From Athripsodes cinereus (taxonomy: Eukaryota > Arthropoda > Insecta > Trichoptera > Leptoceridae), in NCBI GenBank assembly GCA_947579605.1, contig OX388314.1, positions 17,481,982 through 17,545,981 of the forward strand: a DNA stretch of 64,000 nt, in the 5' to 3' direction. The position numbers were made by a program, and so were the translations under genes. Positions 1 to 11,810 of the stretch are shown here, in pieces (the stretch's first letter is position 1; each line of letters begins with the position of its first letter). The notes below the pieces were generated by a model. The model had not been told where the DNA came from. It worked only from the letters and a program-made list of their open reading frames with translations, and ran no database searches.

Positions 1-403
1 CAACTTGAAGTTGGCTGCAGAACGAATCGTTGGTACGAATCAATTGATTTACTTGTCATACTTACGTAGGTACCTATACATAACCTCAAAATGTAGCTGT
101 CAAAAGTCCAATAATATTAATCGCGTTTAGTTGTAAAATGTGATCTATTTTTCTAATAACGGTATAATTATTTGAAACATACCAACAAAAATAATATTAT
201 TAGAATAATTATTCACACTTTACAAATAAACATTGTGATTAATATAAGTAGAAAAAGTAGGTAGGAAATTAAAATAAAAAAAATCTTTTAAGTAGTTACT
301 TGCGTAAAATAATAGTTTATTAAAAATTACAAAGGAAAAAAATAAAAATAAAGACAGTTAATAAAGACACACATTAAAACATACATAAAAATATAGATTA
401 CAT

Positions 404-1351
404 GAAAATTCTTCGAAATACAATTGTTCGAATTTACAATTGTTCGAAAAAATAATTATTCGAATTGGCAAATCTTCGAATAACATTTGTTCGACTATCA
501 ATTATTCGAATTACAATTCATGGAAAGTGAATTGTTCGACTAACATTTGTTAGAAAACCTTATTTATTCGAATTATTTTATATTAATCTAAATTCATTTT
601 ATTTTGATCTTCAGAAGCAGGTTATTGCCACAATTATATTACGTTTCATATAAAACTCCAGCCATACTCATCCAACTGTGGACGAGTTCATAAGGAACAA
701 ATGTTATTTTAGTTTAAGAAAACGAGGCAATTGCGTTCATACCTAATTATAAATATATTTAAATTATTTTTCCAAACGTTTGACATTATTTAAATAAATC
801 GATTGCAAACTGAGTCGTATTATATAATGTAACTTAGCAAGCACGTTACTTTTCGCCGAAAATAGAAGCAATATTACTACTACTACTACTATACCATCAC
901 GGCATATCCCACAAGTGGGGTAGCCAGCAGATCAGCTGCATGTAAGAAACATGCAAACTGTCCTCTTCGTGCCAATATAAAATCAAGACATTCAGGATGG
1001 GTGGCAAGCCTCATCGCTGAATTTAAGAAGTAAAATGTCTTAATTTTTTTCGAACACCTGGCTTTTACAGGACACTCGAAAACTTACGCAGAAGAGTGGG
1101 AGACCAATTCTTTACCGGGTGCTCCACGGGATCTAATATTATCTGTTTCGATAATAAAAATTCGAAGAATTGTGTTTCGGATAATTGTCGTTATCAATAT
1201 AACGTATGAAAATTCGAACAATTGTGTTTTCTGATAATTGTGGATTCGAATAATTGCCATTCGAATAATTGTCATTCGAAAAAAAGTTAATTCGTACAAA
1301 TGTTTTTTCGAAGAATTGTCCATTCGAATAATTGTGATTCGAATAATTTTC
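404..1351. mobile_element. Foldback-like element with inverted arrays of short 'ttcgaa' subrepeats
   Basis: The left arm (about 404-575) and right arm (about 1143-1351) are each a degenerate array of roughly 15-20 bp units built on 'acaattgttcgaa'. The two arrays are in opposite orientation. The outermost 29 bases of the left arm match the reverse complement of the right end with about four mismatches (both begin 'gaaaatt.ttcgaa'). The interior carries a family A repeat at 873-1131. Long inverted terminal arrays of subrepeats are the known architecture of foldback transposons. No transposase is visible, so it would be non-autonomous. Confidence 0.5.
873..1131 (-). repeat. Family A SINE-like repeat, near full length, with (TAC)n tail
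   Basis: Read on the minus strand it starts at 'ccgtggagcacccggtaaag'. It continues through 'gtaagttttcgagtgtcctg', 'ctgaatgtcttgattttata' and 'ccacttgtgggatatgccg', and ends 'tgatggtata' followed by (GTA)n. This is one of the two best-preserved family A copies; the other is at 14.0 kb. No A/B box or ORF is evident. Confidence 0.75.
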
Positions 1352-2661
1352 CTGTCACCAAAATATACACCATATTATAGGAAACCAAATAAAACAGCCA
1401 TAGACATACTATACTTGTAGTGCAGTACATTTTTTTGGAATATTCCTGTTCCAACACTTCCAACATAATACGCATTAATAACAATAATAATATTGTGATG
1501 TCTCACTCCATATCGTTTAGATGATAGTGGTATCTTTGTCTCAGCTCTGTTACTTCTTGTTCATTCAATATCAATGTCCATTTTATTTTCTGTGGGAAAA
1601 CATAAGGAATATATTAAGTTTAGGTCAATGCATCAAAACTTCAATAATTTAGAATTATTTTAATGTAGCATTATATCTGGGAATAACAATGCGGTGTAAT
1701 ATTGTGGTTTTATTAAGCACAAAATTATTTATACACTGATTTGTAGGTTAGGTTAGTTATGTAGTCTGGTGTTTTTTGTGCAAAAGCACATTTATTGGCA
1801 ATCATTTCATTAACATAACATTTCTTGAGTGAAAACTATGTATATAATTACGAGAATATAAGTAGAAATAAATAAATATTGCACATTAAATTAAAACAAT
1901 ATGACAAACAACAAATAAGTGATGGTAGGTACTTACTACTGAATAATTCTATTTTATCCTCAAATCCCCAGGACTTTAACAACTCAAAAAGATACATAGC
2001 TTTGTTTCATTGACAAAACACACTAACTTCACGGTCAGCAGAATAATAAATTCACAATTTCTCAATAACAAAAGATTAGAAATCGTTGCAACGCAATATT
2101 TTCGATCGAACACCTTTTGTATTTGTTGTTTGTATAGGTACATAACTACATACCGAAAAATGACAGAAAAAACGGAAACGAAGTAACAGCGTAAGTAAAC
2201 GGACGTGCCAACGCGTTTTTTACTTTATTGTCTTATATGATAAGATCACTTTTTAAATAAACAGAGTACTACTCTTTGAATCCACTAGCGCCATACGGAT
2301 GTTTAGTTAACTAAAACGTTGGTAAAGGAGCCGAATAATTTCAAAATCTTTAAGTATACACAAAAGATGATGGTAAGCGCCGAGAAATTTACTGTTACGT
2401 ATAATTAAATGATTGTTTGCGTCTTATTATATCAATAGTAAGGCGAGCAAAATAATTTATTGTTATAGATCAATTGAATTTGGAGATGTACCTTTTCTCA
2501 GTGCAGATGATGGGGAAACAGTGGTATCGTGTTGCTCAAGATAGGAAAGTGTAGAAAAGTTTTGAAGAGGTCTATATCCAGGAGTAGAGAGAAGAGGGCT
2601 AGCAGTAAGTAGTAAGTATATATTAAATTATATAAAATATTCAATAATATTTGCAACTTAC

Positions 2662-2879
2662 CAAGTATTCTGAAGACGGAACAGAAGAGTATGGTGAGAA
2701 CGACGAACCAAGTGTTCCAATCATGTGTATTGTTGACAGTGGCGACTCCAAGGAACATGAAGATGATAGTCTCAGAAGAGCTGGATAACATCTTCATGGC
2801 GTACTTGACAGTTGTATGAGACTTGTGGGATATGTTTGCCTCTACGTAGTTCTTCATAGTGATACCGCAGAAGGTGATA
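2662..2879 (-). CDS. Nhe2: Na+/H+ exchanger (Nhe2-like), fourth exon in the window
   Basis: This coding exon gives about 72 residues, starting '[20 protein letters not shown]' and ending 'FCSVFRIL'. Its acceptor AG lies at 2880-2881 and its donor GTAAGT reads from 2661. It enters in phase 2, completing the Ala codon of the upstream exon, and leaves in phase 1. The segment '[16 protein letters not shown]' is the strongly conserved transmembrane stretch of the NHE family that follows the 'HMSGILA' helix, and '[12 protein letters not shown]' is the next helix. Family members exchange cytosolic H+ for external Na+ across the plasma membrane. The Arg-containing 'GLRGA' segment that should follow lies beyond the left edge, so the gene is incomplete here. 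No frameshift or stop is seen. The Nhe2 label rests on remembered similarity to insect Nhe2 and not on a search. Confidence 0.93.
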
Positions 2880-3046
2880 CTGTGAACAGAAGAATAAGAA
2901 CTTAACTATGGTACTAAATTACTTTTTTATAATAGGTATAAAATATGAATTTAACAGCATATTGCCTTTGTTTCTAGTCAGATAAACGGTTCTCTTTTCC
3001 AGACAGTTATGTTATCTAATACTGATGTATTAATATTAAATAAAAA

Positions 3047-3418
3047 AAAAACACTTATTTACAGAATATCCACAGTGACTTTTTTTGGACGCGAGCCGGC
3101 TTTCAAGAGCTTCCGCTCTCATCATCAGCAGGGCTACTCTTGACAAAACTAAACACGATCTTAATCTAGTCTTGATCTTGATCATACGACGCACGAAGTG
3201 ACTATTGGCCAAAATACACGCAAACCGATTGCGCGTTAGTGGTAGCGCGATGTTTTTGACCATAGTCCCTTCGTGCGTCGTATGATCAAGATCAAGACTA
3301 GATTAAGATCGTGTTTAGTTTTGTCAAGAGTAACCCTGCAGGCTAGCGATACTCTTGAAAGCCGGCTCGCGTCCAATAAAAAGTCACTGGATATACTATA
3401 AATAAGACGTGTTTTATT
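3047..3418. mobile_element. Outer palindrome interrupted by MITE copy 1
   Basis: The left arm, about 3047-3109, contains 'gtgactttttttggacgcg' and 'agccggctttcaagag'. The right arm, about 3352-3418, contains the reverse complement of the same sequence with few differences. The arms enclose the 210-bp MITE at 3129-3338. A related 'gcgagccggcttt' piece occurs alone at 29820-29832, so the outer element is probably itself a dispersed palindromic MITE. Confidence 0.6.
3129..3338. mobile_element. Palindromic MITE, copy 1 (210 bp)
   Basis: Starts 'cagggctactcttgacaaaa' and ends with the near reverse complement 'ttttgtcaagagtaaccctg'. Nearly the whole element is one inverted repeat with a short centre, so it can fold into a long hairpin. 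It is flanked on both sides by CAG (3126-3128 and 3339-3341), a likely 3-bp target duplication. It is very similar to the copies at 28017 and 39798. It has no coding capacity. Three-base CWG duplications have been described for some PIF/Harbinger elements, which makes that superfamily a candidate only. Confidence 0.85.
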
Positions 3419-3828
3419 TATAATTAATTCAACATGAATTTCCATCAAGTACCGTCGGTTGAAAATATCAACTTTTAATACTGATGTGTTCTTGAGGTCG
3501 AATCTTAATCTAGTATCTAAAAAACGTGAAATGAAACAACTGTCATTTCACTTTTAAATTAGATTCACGATTATCATATAAAAGCCTAAATTAGATTAAC
3601 GATTATCATATAAAAGTATGTCGTTCAATATTTTTTAAGAGCTAGTTATTCTGTATAACTTTTCTGACAAGGATGATAAATTAAATTTCCCCAAACCTAA
3701 TTTCTCTATTTAAGCTATTTTTGTTATAAAAGTTTACGAGCAAAGTTTAAATTCCAATACACCGTAAGACAATTATTATGGTGAATATATACAAGTTTTG
3801 TAGAAATATTTTTTTTTATCTTTATATT

Positions 3829-3993
3829 CTATCACGGCATTCCCACAAGCGGAGTAGCCAGCAGACTAATTTTATATAATAAACATGCGACTTGTCCTCC
3901 CTGTGTCAATAAAAAATAGGACATTCAGGATGAGTGCCTTACCTAATCGCTGAGCTCGTAATGTTTTACAGAAAAGAATGAGAGACCTACTCC

Positions 3994-4028
<35 letters not shown>

Positions 4029-4045
4029 AGACTAATTCCACGGAA
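3829..4045 (-). repeat. Family A repeat with internal (GA)n microsatellite
   Basis: Contains 'atcacggcattcccacaag', 'aggacattcaggatgagtg' and 'ttccacgg' in the order expected of a minus-strand copy. A (GA)n run of about 25 bases (about 4000-4025) has grown in the part corresponding to 'gagagacc'. Most of the 5' half is diverged or shortened. Confidence 0.65.
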
Positions 4046-4727
4046 TGTGTTCTATTCTCAGACAGTAAAATATAATTTCACCATAGAAAAATATTATTTC
4101 ACCAGATGCATTGCATTATGGTGCTTGTCATCCCATTTCATATTCATTCTCTAAACAGAACAACTACTCTGTCTCAACTATTTTCATTAGTGTAATAGGA
4201 GACATTTGTGTCTTAATTTGTTAGCCTAATTGTTGTATATTAATGTCGTAGACCAGATTTTCATTTACTCTGACGATCAAATTAAGTACTCTTTATGAAA
4301 AGAGAGTTTTTTTCCCTACATTTCGCAAAAAAATATTTTTCCTGACCTTGTTCTTTATTTTTTTTTATTTCACGTGCCTATGTTCAATTTGATTTGGTAT
4401 GTATCTTTCGTCCCGTTTTCCATATCGTTTTGCAAGGAAATATTAAATTTCCAAAAGATTTTCATAGGCAGGTATATATAACAAAGGTACACCGTTCTTT
4501 TGATAAAATGAGTATAAAATTAAATATCTGAAGTAAGTTTTCAATTATACTCGATTGAAGGTTTTCATGGCGATCGTCTCTATTCGGTTGTTATTTTTCG
4601 GGTTTGCCATATCTGGTTTTGTCATGTCGAAGTTTCGGTGCACTTGCTGGCCCCATCTTCAGGATATGAATGAGTGATAAGTGTGAGTGATCCTCGAAAT
4701 TCTAAAAGATAAAACATACCACCTGAG

Positions 4728-4870
4728 ACATTGAACATTTTCAATTCTGCTTTGAGGTATACTATCAATTCCGAATGTCTTAACATTTATTTACATAGAA
4801 AGGCGACTAGCATGTTTATTGCATACGCATAGTTCGTTGGATAAAACGTCGTGGTCGAATGGGTGAATGA
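4728..4870 (+). repeat. Diverged family A repeat
   Basis: Retains 'gaacattttcaattctgctt', 'ccgaatgtcttaacattt', 'gcatgtttattgcat' and an end resembling 'cgtcgtggtcgaatg' followed by 'gaatgaac'. The order of these pieces matches the family A 3' half, with heavy substitution. Confidence 0.4.
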
Positions 4871-5775
4871 ACATGAAATCCCAATATAGCTAAGAATATA
4901 GATTGCGAAAATAAAATTTTAAGATTTGTGAATAAAATATAAACTGCACTACCAAAGTGTTGCATTTTGTAATATTATAATATTTTCTTGATTTTTATAA
5001 AAAAAATTGCTGTAAAATATCATGTTGACCAAAAATATATATGCTATATGGCACCTTCCTGTAGACATTTTTGCTAGTGTAGAATTTAGAATCGGATAAA
5101 TGGAAGTCCCCACCAGACTTCAGCACTATGTGATCAGTAGGTCGAATGACCGAATGGTGACAATGAACGAATGCTAAAAAACTACGTATAAACTTTACCG
5201 AGATTATGAGAGTAACAATGAAAACCTTTATTGCACAAAAAGTATGGAACGGCATTATAATGAAACTAATATTTATGTGCTACAGTGCGCAGAAGCGTTA
5301 TATCTTCCAACTGACCCATCAAGTAGAAAACAAAACATAGTAATGATAATAGGCGTACAGATTGAAAAACTATAAAAAAAATACACGACAAGTCAATAAA
5401 GGATGGAAAAGTCAATAAAGACAAGTACTATGTCATAGTTGTCAAATAACTTATTTTATATATCTCGAAAGCAATGAATGTCAAATTTATGAAATTTTAT
5501 TTTATATGAAAACTTGATTTTATTACCAGAAAGACATCTCTTATGTATGTAACAGAGTAGATACACTATTATGATTGTGTACAGGAGCCCTTAGCCTTAA
5601 GGTGTTATTAAGACAACGGGATATTTATCACGTATAATTTTCGATTAATAGGCGAAGTTTTTTACCATCACGCGGTACGTTGTTCATTACGTCAAATAGA
5701 TATCTTTTTATATGAGTAAGAAGATATTTATACGAATACCAATTAACAATTCACAATCTTAATAGATCAAAACAG

Positions 5776-5974
5776 TAGGTTTACTCTTGACACAATCTAA
5801 ATATGATCTCAATCTAACTTGATCTTAATCATACGACGCGCGAAGGGACTATGGTAAAAAATACCGCGCTACCGCTACTGCGAAATTGGTAGGTTCGCAC
5901 GTATTTTTAACTAATAGTCACTTCGTGCGTCGTATGATTAACATCGTATTTCGATTTTGTCAAGAGTAACCCTA
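5776..5974. mobile_element. Palindromic MITE, copy 2 (diverged)
   Basis: Ends are 'taggtttactcttgacacaa' and 'ttttgtcaagagtaacccta'. The internal arms carry the shared 'atcatacgacgcgcgaag' and 'cttcgtgcgtcgtatgat'. It is more substituted than copies 1, 4 and 5 and has no clean 3-bp duplication (CAG on the left, CAT on the right), so it is probably an older insertion. Confidence 0.7.
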
Positions 5975-6799
5975 CATGCTTAGTTCTTTAAGGGATGAAT
6001 AATTTTTTATAAAATTTAGTCAATTGGGCTGGTGGGTAAAGTTGCCAATTGGCAATAACTTTTTGTTCAAATATATTTTTCTTCAATCAAGTTTTTTATT
6101 AATTGAATAATTTATTTGTTAATTTGTAGGATTAAACCAGATATATATTTATGTTGTTTTTTTAATCATTTATCATCCGTAGGCCATAGATTTGGCACTT
6201 ATTGTCGTCAAGTAAAAACAAACAATTTACAGTTTCGCAACAAAATAAGTAAGTATGGTGGTTATAAATCAAAAAGCAAAGAAATTGCATTGTATTAAAG
6301 TTGTTTTGAGTGTAAAAAACCCAAAAAGTCTGGGTAAAAATAAATAGTAATAATAATATAGAAATTGGTCAATACCGAATAGGGTAAATAGTCAGTCCCA
6401 TTAAGCATTTCGTCAATGTTGTAAAAGAGAGTTTATAACGTTTATGTAAAAATAATACACTTTATTGGAGTACACATACTTATATATTTGCATGTTATTG
6501 AGCTGTCGTACCAATAAAGTGACTGAGACTTGAATCTTCGACAAATCTTCGAAAATTATCCGTGTGTACTGTTTCTAACTTATATTGTATGTTGTTTTGG
6601 GGATTCTGTTATGGTCGTAAAGTGAGTTACCTAACCATCTACGTCATCGTATAAAAGTCTTAAAAAAAGTTAGTACGGCCATTAAATCAAACTCGCAATA
6701 ATATTATTTAGTAAATTGTGTAACATAAAATATAAAACCAAAGTTCCAAAGGAAAAATAACAAACTCAAATAAACTAGAATAGTAAAATGGATAATTAT

Positions 6800-7480
6800 T
6801 TCAATGATATAATTATTTCACATGAGGCAGCCACCGAAGCTCAGAAAAGAAGATACACTGGTTTATAAGAGTCCGTCGGTTAAGACTTGAACCTAGTATT
6901 GAAGACTCCCTCCTATATCCGGTTATCTCAGAAGATGAAGAAGGACTTGACCCTACATTATTCAGTTTCCGGCCGACAGCATTACTAATTAGACTAACGA
7001 CCAGCTACGAAAAACCGTCGTTTTGCTCTTTTGTAAACAGCAGAAATATCCATTCGCATGCTATGCCATTTCTGTTAGGGCTGTATGTTCAGTATCTTTC
7101 AAAAAAGTTTCAGTAGTGTGAAAAGAAATACATTTTCAACCAAAACATAAAGTAAAGAACATTCCAAAATGGACAAATAAGGAGGAATTGCTACATCTTC
7201 TGGTTGAAAATGAAAATGTAACGTTAGTGGAAAAATGAAAATTCCAAGAGTAATTATTGTATTTGAAATAAAATGAAAATGGGTTTGACGTATTTCAAAA
7301 TATAAAAGTGGCTCAAAAAGAAGTTCTCAAAAGAAATCCATTGTTCTAAAAGCTATACAAAAAAACGGCCAAACAACAGTTGACGATCAAAGAAAATATT
7401 AACACAAACAAAAAATTTGATTTTACTTATAATAATGATGAAAAGAAAATTGTACAAATGATTTTGAATGTTAACTTTCT
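6800..7480 (+). pseudogene. Decayed transposon-like coding remnant, possibly Harbinger-like
   Basis: Broken plus-strand reading frames contain 'EAQKRRY' followed in another frame by 'WFIRVRRLRLEPS' (about 6835-6905). A 60-codon open stretch without a start follows, then 'KWTNKEELLHLLVENENV' near 7170. The first resembles the Arg-rich 'RRYW' N-terminus of PIF/Harbinger transposases, and the second resembles the Trp-containing first helix of a Myb/SANT or MADF domain. Both are known companions in Harbinger elements. The resemblance is weak, every frame is interrupted, and no terminal repeats were found. It could instead be chance. Confidence 0.25.
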
Positions 7481-8564
7481 AAGTGCGTCACAAACAACGT
7501 GACATTTAGTAAATTCTTGACGTAGTTCAATATTGTTTTTTGCTTTGTATAGAAAACATGACCATATTTTTCAGCACCGCAGATGAGCACGTGTTTTCAG
7601 TACGTAATTGTTATTGTGGATTGTAAGTTAAGTCTTCTACTTTTGATTATGATTAGGTATACGAAGGTTACCTTGGGTAGACTCGTAGAAAATATAATAT
7701 CAACTAGGCATCTGCCTTGAATCCTCGAGAATTCGTTTTCGAAATCTTTAGGCAAATTTTGACTGATCAAGCATTGTTACCTGGAGCGAGGTAAAGAATT
7801 GGGTCTCATAAATAGGCTTGGATCAAATATACAAATTTATTGCATGGTTGAATTGTTTTTTTACTACTATAGCACCCAACTAATAAGATAATTTCATAGT
7901 GTAACACCACGTATTTTTGACATAACATAATAATAACATAACCTGCCAATCATGACTGACAGTCGCTGTCAAGACATAGGAAGTACCTAATTAGTTGCCA
8001 GGTTCATCAATAGATGTCTCATTGATGGATGCCTCCAGAATGTTACAATAGTGAAAGGTAAATATGTTTGGTGTACACAAAAGAAATGTAACAAAAATCG
8101 TACTTTAGTACATATAAATCTATGCAAAAATCATGAAATATTATGTCAGTATATGAGGTAAGGCTTGAAAAAATATTATTTTGAACTCAGTAGATACAAA
8201 ACAGTAAGTGAACGACAGGCTTATAAAATATTTAAAAAAAATGCAAAAGAAGTTGTATTAGAAATAAAATAAGTTTATATACCTATAATAAAGTTAAGAC
8301 TAGGTATTATTTTTTTGTAAAATATGAACAAGGATATAACACGAATCTGCTTTTTAGCACCTCTCGTGGGAAATGTTAGTTTGTGACTTCAATAATTCAT
8401 TCACATCACCGCGTCGGTGTTTAGGAAGTAGAATTCCATAACGAAATTAAAACAATTTTTTTTTCTTCTTCTAGATATATTGATTTTTTGATTGAGAGAG
8501 ACGTCTTTCGTCTTTCAAGAACATTGCCAATTAAATCAAGGAGATAACCTACACGAATTAAATA

Positions 8565-8765
8565 CTCCGTGGGGTCTCTGACAAAAGAAAGGTTTTTCAC
8601 TCTTTGTTGTAATTTTTTGAGTGTTCTGTATATTTGACAACTTTTATTCAGGGATGCGGTATGCCACTAATCTCGAATCTATTTATTTTTGTAATTGACT
8701 CGAAGAAGACGTGTTGTATGTTTATTGCATGTGTTAGTCTCCTGGAAAATACCGCGATGGTATGT
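8565..8765 (+). repeat. Family A repeat, diverged
   Basis: Begins 'ctccgtggggtctctgac' and contains 'tttgagtgttctgta', 'gcggtatgccac' and 'gtttattgcatgtgttagtc'. It ends 'ataccgcgatggtatg', all in family A order on the plus strand. Confidence 0.5.
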
Positions 8766-9104
8766 ACCTATACGAAAATGAATGAATAAAATTCGAATCT
8801 GCTTTTAAATTCTCTTCTTTTTCTTCTTCTATTGAGAAAATAAGGCTTTAAGGCTTTGATAACATTTTCCTGTTTTTATATCAAGTGAATACTTTGTGTA
8901 CATAGTAGATAATAATAAGTTTAAGGGGTTGAGATTTCTATCAAAATTAATGAGTATGTACAGCAGTTCATTCGTCCCTTTTTAACGGATAACGGATATT
9001 AATTTTCTAACAGCCAGACCTATGTCTACAACAGGCACCGGAAGGGATGAAAAGAAAGGTAGGTAAAGAAAATAACTAACGAATTTTATTTACTTTAGTA
9101 GCGC

Positions 9105-9225
9105 ATTAAATAGTCAGCGGTAAGTTCATCTTGAATGTCTTTTATTGTTACGGAGAGGATGACTAGCATGTTTATACACGTAATATCCACTGGCTAGCTC
9201 ACTTGTGGGAAATGGCACGATGGTA
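9105..9225 (+). repeat. Family A repeat, 3' half
   Basis: Carries 'cttgaatgtcttttattg', 'acggagaggatgactagcat', 'ctcacttgtgggaaatggc' and the end 'acgatggta', followed by a GAAT-like tail. Confidence 0.6.
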
Positions 9226-10031
9226 AGAATGAAAGTATAACACATGAACAATTTTAGAAACTCATAATAAAGATTGCTTATTTGATGTAAATTCATTTTC
9301 CAATATAAAAATGTTTTATATATACTTTTCTAATTAAAGTATCCCAATACTTCTGAAATAAACAATATTTTTGTACAGTTGATACTTTCTTTGACCGAGG
9401 ATGTACACAACGTGAAGTATATTTTTTTTCTCAGAAAGGTTTTAAAGCGAAATTCGAGGGTAAAGAACTTTCTCAAAATAAATTAGGTATTTTGTTATTT
9501 TTTTATAATCATGAAGAAATAATGACCATTAAAATTATGTCTTTTGTACACTAATTTAGACCCTTTTTAGTTTTTTTAATCAATGCTTAAAACAAATAGG
9601 AAAAAAATGGAAAATTAACTTTTATTACACATATTGCATGATACAATCACAATACGCCGTTATATCTTTTGACAGTAAATTGATATTTAAAATTGTATTC
9701 TCAGGTAATAAATTACCCAAATTTATTGAAATGTGTCATAAAATACCGATAAACTCTCCATAAATGTGTATTTATTCTGTTTCTAATATACCGTGTACTT
9801 AAACAATTTAAGAACAAAATTAATGAAAATTAAGCTATTTATCAAAATATAAAATAAATTGATTCATGTTATTTTTTGTATATACATTCAAGCAATGTCT
9901 AAAATTTTATTTAATTTTCACTGTATATTGGTTTCAGTATTACAAATAAATACAAAGTATCAAAGAATTTCACGTATAGACGGCATGTTTATCACTAGAA
10001 TGCGATGTCTTCCAATTAATCCGCTCTCCAG

Positions 10032-10244
10032 CAGGGTTACTCTTGACACAACCTAAATGCGATCTTAATCTCGTTTTGATCTTAAGCATCCGACGCGCGA
10101 AGTGACTATAGTAAAAAAAATGTCCATACCAATCTCGCAATAGCGGTAGTACGGTATTTTTTGACTATAGTCCCTTCACGCGTCGTATGATTAAGATCAA
10201 TACAAGATTAAGATCGTATTAAGATTGTATCAAGAGTAACCCTG
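10032..10244. mobile_element. Palindromic MITE, copy 3
   Basis: Starts 'cagggttactcttgacacaa' and ends 'tatcaagagtaaccctg'. It is flanked by CAG on the left (10029-10031) and CTG on the right (10245-10247), both fitting a CWG target. Both arms are intermediate in divergence between copy 2 and copies 1, 4 and 5. Confidence 0.8.
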
Positions 10245-10497
10245 CTGTAGGTATCTATTGATTATGAATTATATTTTATCAAAAAACTTATACTAAGGAA
10301 ATAATTTTCTATTAACGTTTATGTTTATTAACGAATCTTATTTGTCTGTGAAATAATTTCTCTTACGATCAATGACCCTGTGATATTTCCTCTATTCATC
10401 TCAAATAAATAATAAGAGTAATGAATAGTGGATGGAATAAGAAGGAAATTATTTTCGCATGTAATTAAATGGGAAATATAATAATAATAATATTACG

Positions 10498-10650
10498 ACA
10501 GTTTATCCAGCGCCTATTTCTTTGGGGAGATCATAAGAACTTAGTAGCTCACTGCCGAGGTATCGAAACTGCGTTACTTGTTCGACTTGCTGGTCACCTA
10601 TGCTCAGTTCACATTCAAGTGATTCTTTCGAGATTGTCATGTCACTCTAA
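10498..10650 (-). pseudogene. Non-LTR reverse transcriptase fragment (thumb region)
   Basis: The minus strand reads 'SDMTISKESLECELSI', then 'VEQVTQFRYLGSEL' and 'SYDLPKEIGAG', ending at a stop. The 'F-R-Y-L-G' motif followed by an 'S..DL.KEI' stretch is typical of the region after the YADD box in RTE/CR1-type reverse transcriptases. Only about 50 codons remain, with neither the catalytic palm nor a 3' tail. The 97-codon open frame on the plus strand at the same place is its shadow. Confidence 0.65.
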
Positions 10651-11070
10651 CATAATATGTATTAAACGTGTATTCTTTACAAGTATTTTATCTCTTGAAA
10701 TATTGATGAGCAAACAAACCCATGACGCCATGGTGGCGTATGTATTCAGTTATAAACTATAAGTTTCTGAAACATTTATAATTGTTATTATGTACCTACT
10801 TAATATGAACTGAAATATTACTGCAATGTACATTGTAAATCAAGTAAGTACATCAGATTATAATTCATTTTTCTCGTATGTGTTTTATCAAATGAATAAA
10901 ATAAAATATAAAGATAATTTTGACATAAACAAAATGTAACAAAAAAGATAAAAAAGACGTACCTATGCATGTGAAATGAAAAACTTATCTTGTGGAAATA
11001 AAATTTTAATATTATACTCTAATTTTTAAAGAGACCTTCCACCCGCTTACGAATGATTTATGAATGGTAA

Positions 11071-11225
11071 ACATATAACATACATAGACAACTCACACAG
11101 ATCGAGCTAGTCCCAAACTAAGACGAATCTTGTATTATGGGTACTAACGCGACGATACACACATATACAATGCACTACACACATATAAATGTAACACCTA
11201 GACCCAGGACAATTTGAAAAAGGGA
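11071..11225 (-). repeat. tRNA-derived SINE, 5'-truncated body and tail
   Basis: The reverse complement reads 'tttttcaaattgtcctgggt', 'gtatcgtcgcgttagtacc', 'ttagtttgggactagctcga' and 'tctgtgtgagttgtc'. The same body is joined to a tRNA-like head at 50.2 kb. This copy keeps a segment of about 35 bp, containing 'cttagtttgggactag', that the 50.2-kb copy lacks. Such bodies are widespread in lepidopteran genomes. Confidence 0.75.
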
Positions 11226-11810
11226 AAAAACAAATTTTCAATATTATTTACTATTAGATATATTTAAAGTATGATTGTAGCAAAGTAATACATTGTCATC
11301 ATCACAAAAAATAAATTGTTTAGAAAAAATGCAATTATATTATATGTCTTGTAAATGTTTTGTGATACATGTGGTATTACTTTGTCTTTTTCAATTATGT
11401 ACACAAATATTTTTTTATTTATTTTTTAAATCAATTTCATATGAAAACAAATCATACATTTAAAAAATTTTTTTTAGTAAAATTGTCTAGGAGATAGAGT
11501 TTTGAAGAGAATTTAATGTAGAATATTGAATACCTGTCTTATACAATGTGCGAGAAAATGTTATAGAAAAATCATGTTCTTAGAAAAAGTGTCAACGTTA
11601 GCGAATTCGTATTTCTGTGTTTGTCTAGCTCCAATGTGGTAGCATTTGTATTTATAATATTTTAGATGAATTATTATATTAAAAATACTTTTGTATTTAT
11701 CTATATTAAAAATGAAATTATGTTTTTGATTCTACACGAAATTTGTTCATCACCTGTACCAAAAACTGTGGCCTTTTCTTATCTTCAAAGATAATCATTA
11801 TATTGAAAAA

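Larger units (their letters stand above)
1..2661 (-). other. Nhe2-like gene intron (runs off left edge)
   Basis: This is the intron after the leftmost exon; its donor is at 2660-2661 (minus strand). The next expected exon would carry the 'GLRGA' transmembrane segment of the exchanger, and it was not found here. Bases 1-403 and 1352-2661 are AT-rich with no gene or repeat I can identify. The middle is occupied by a foldback-like element at 404-1351. Confidence 0.6.

Noticed and set aside
10469..10762. 97-codon plus-strand open frame
   Set aside because: The minus strand of the same region carries recognisable reverse transcriptase motifs. The plus frame has no domain.
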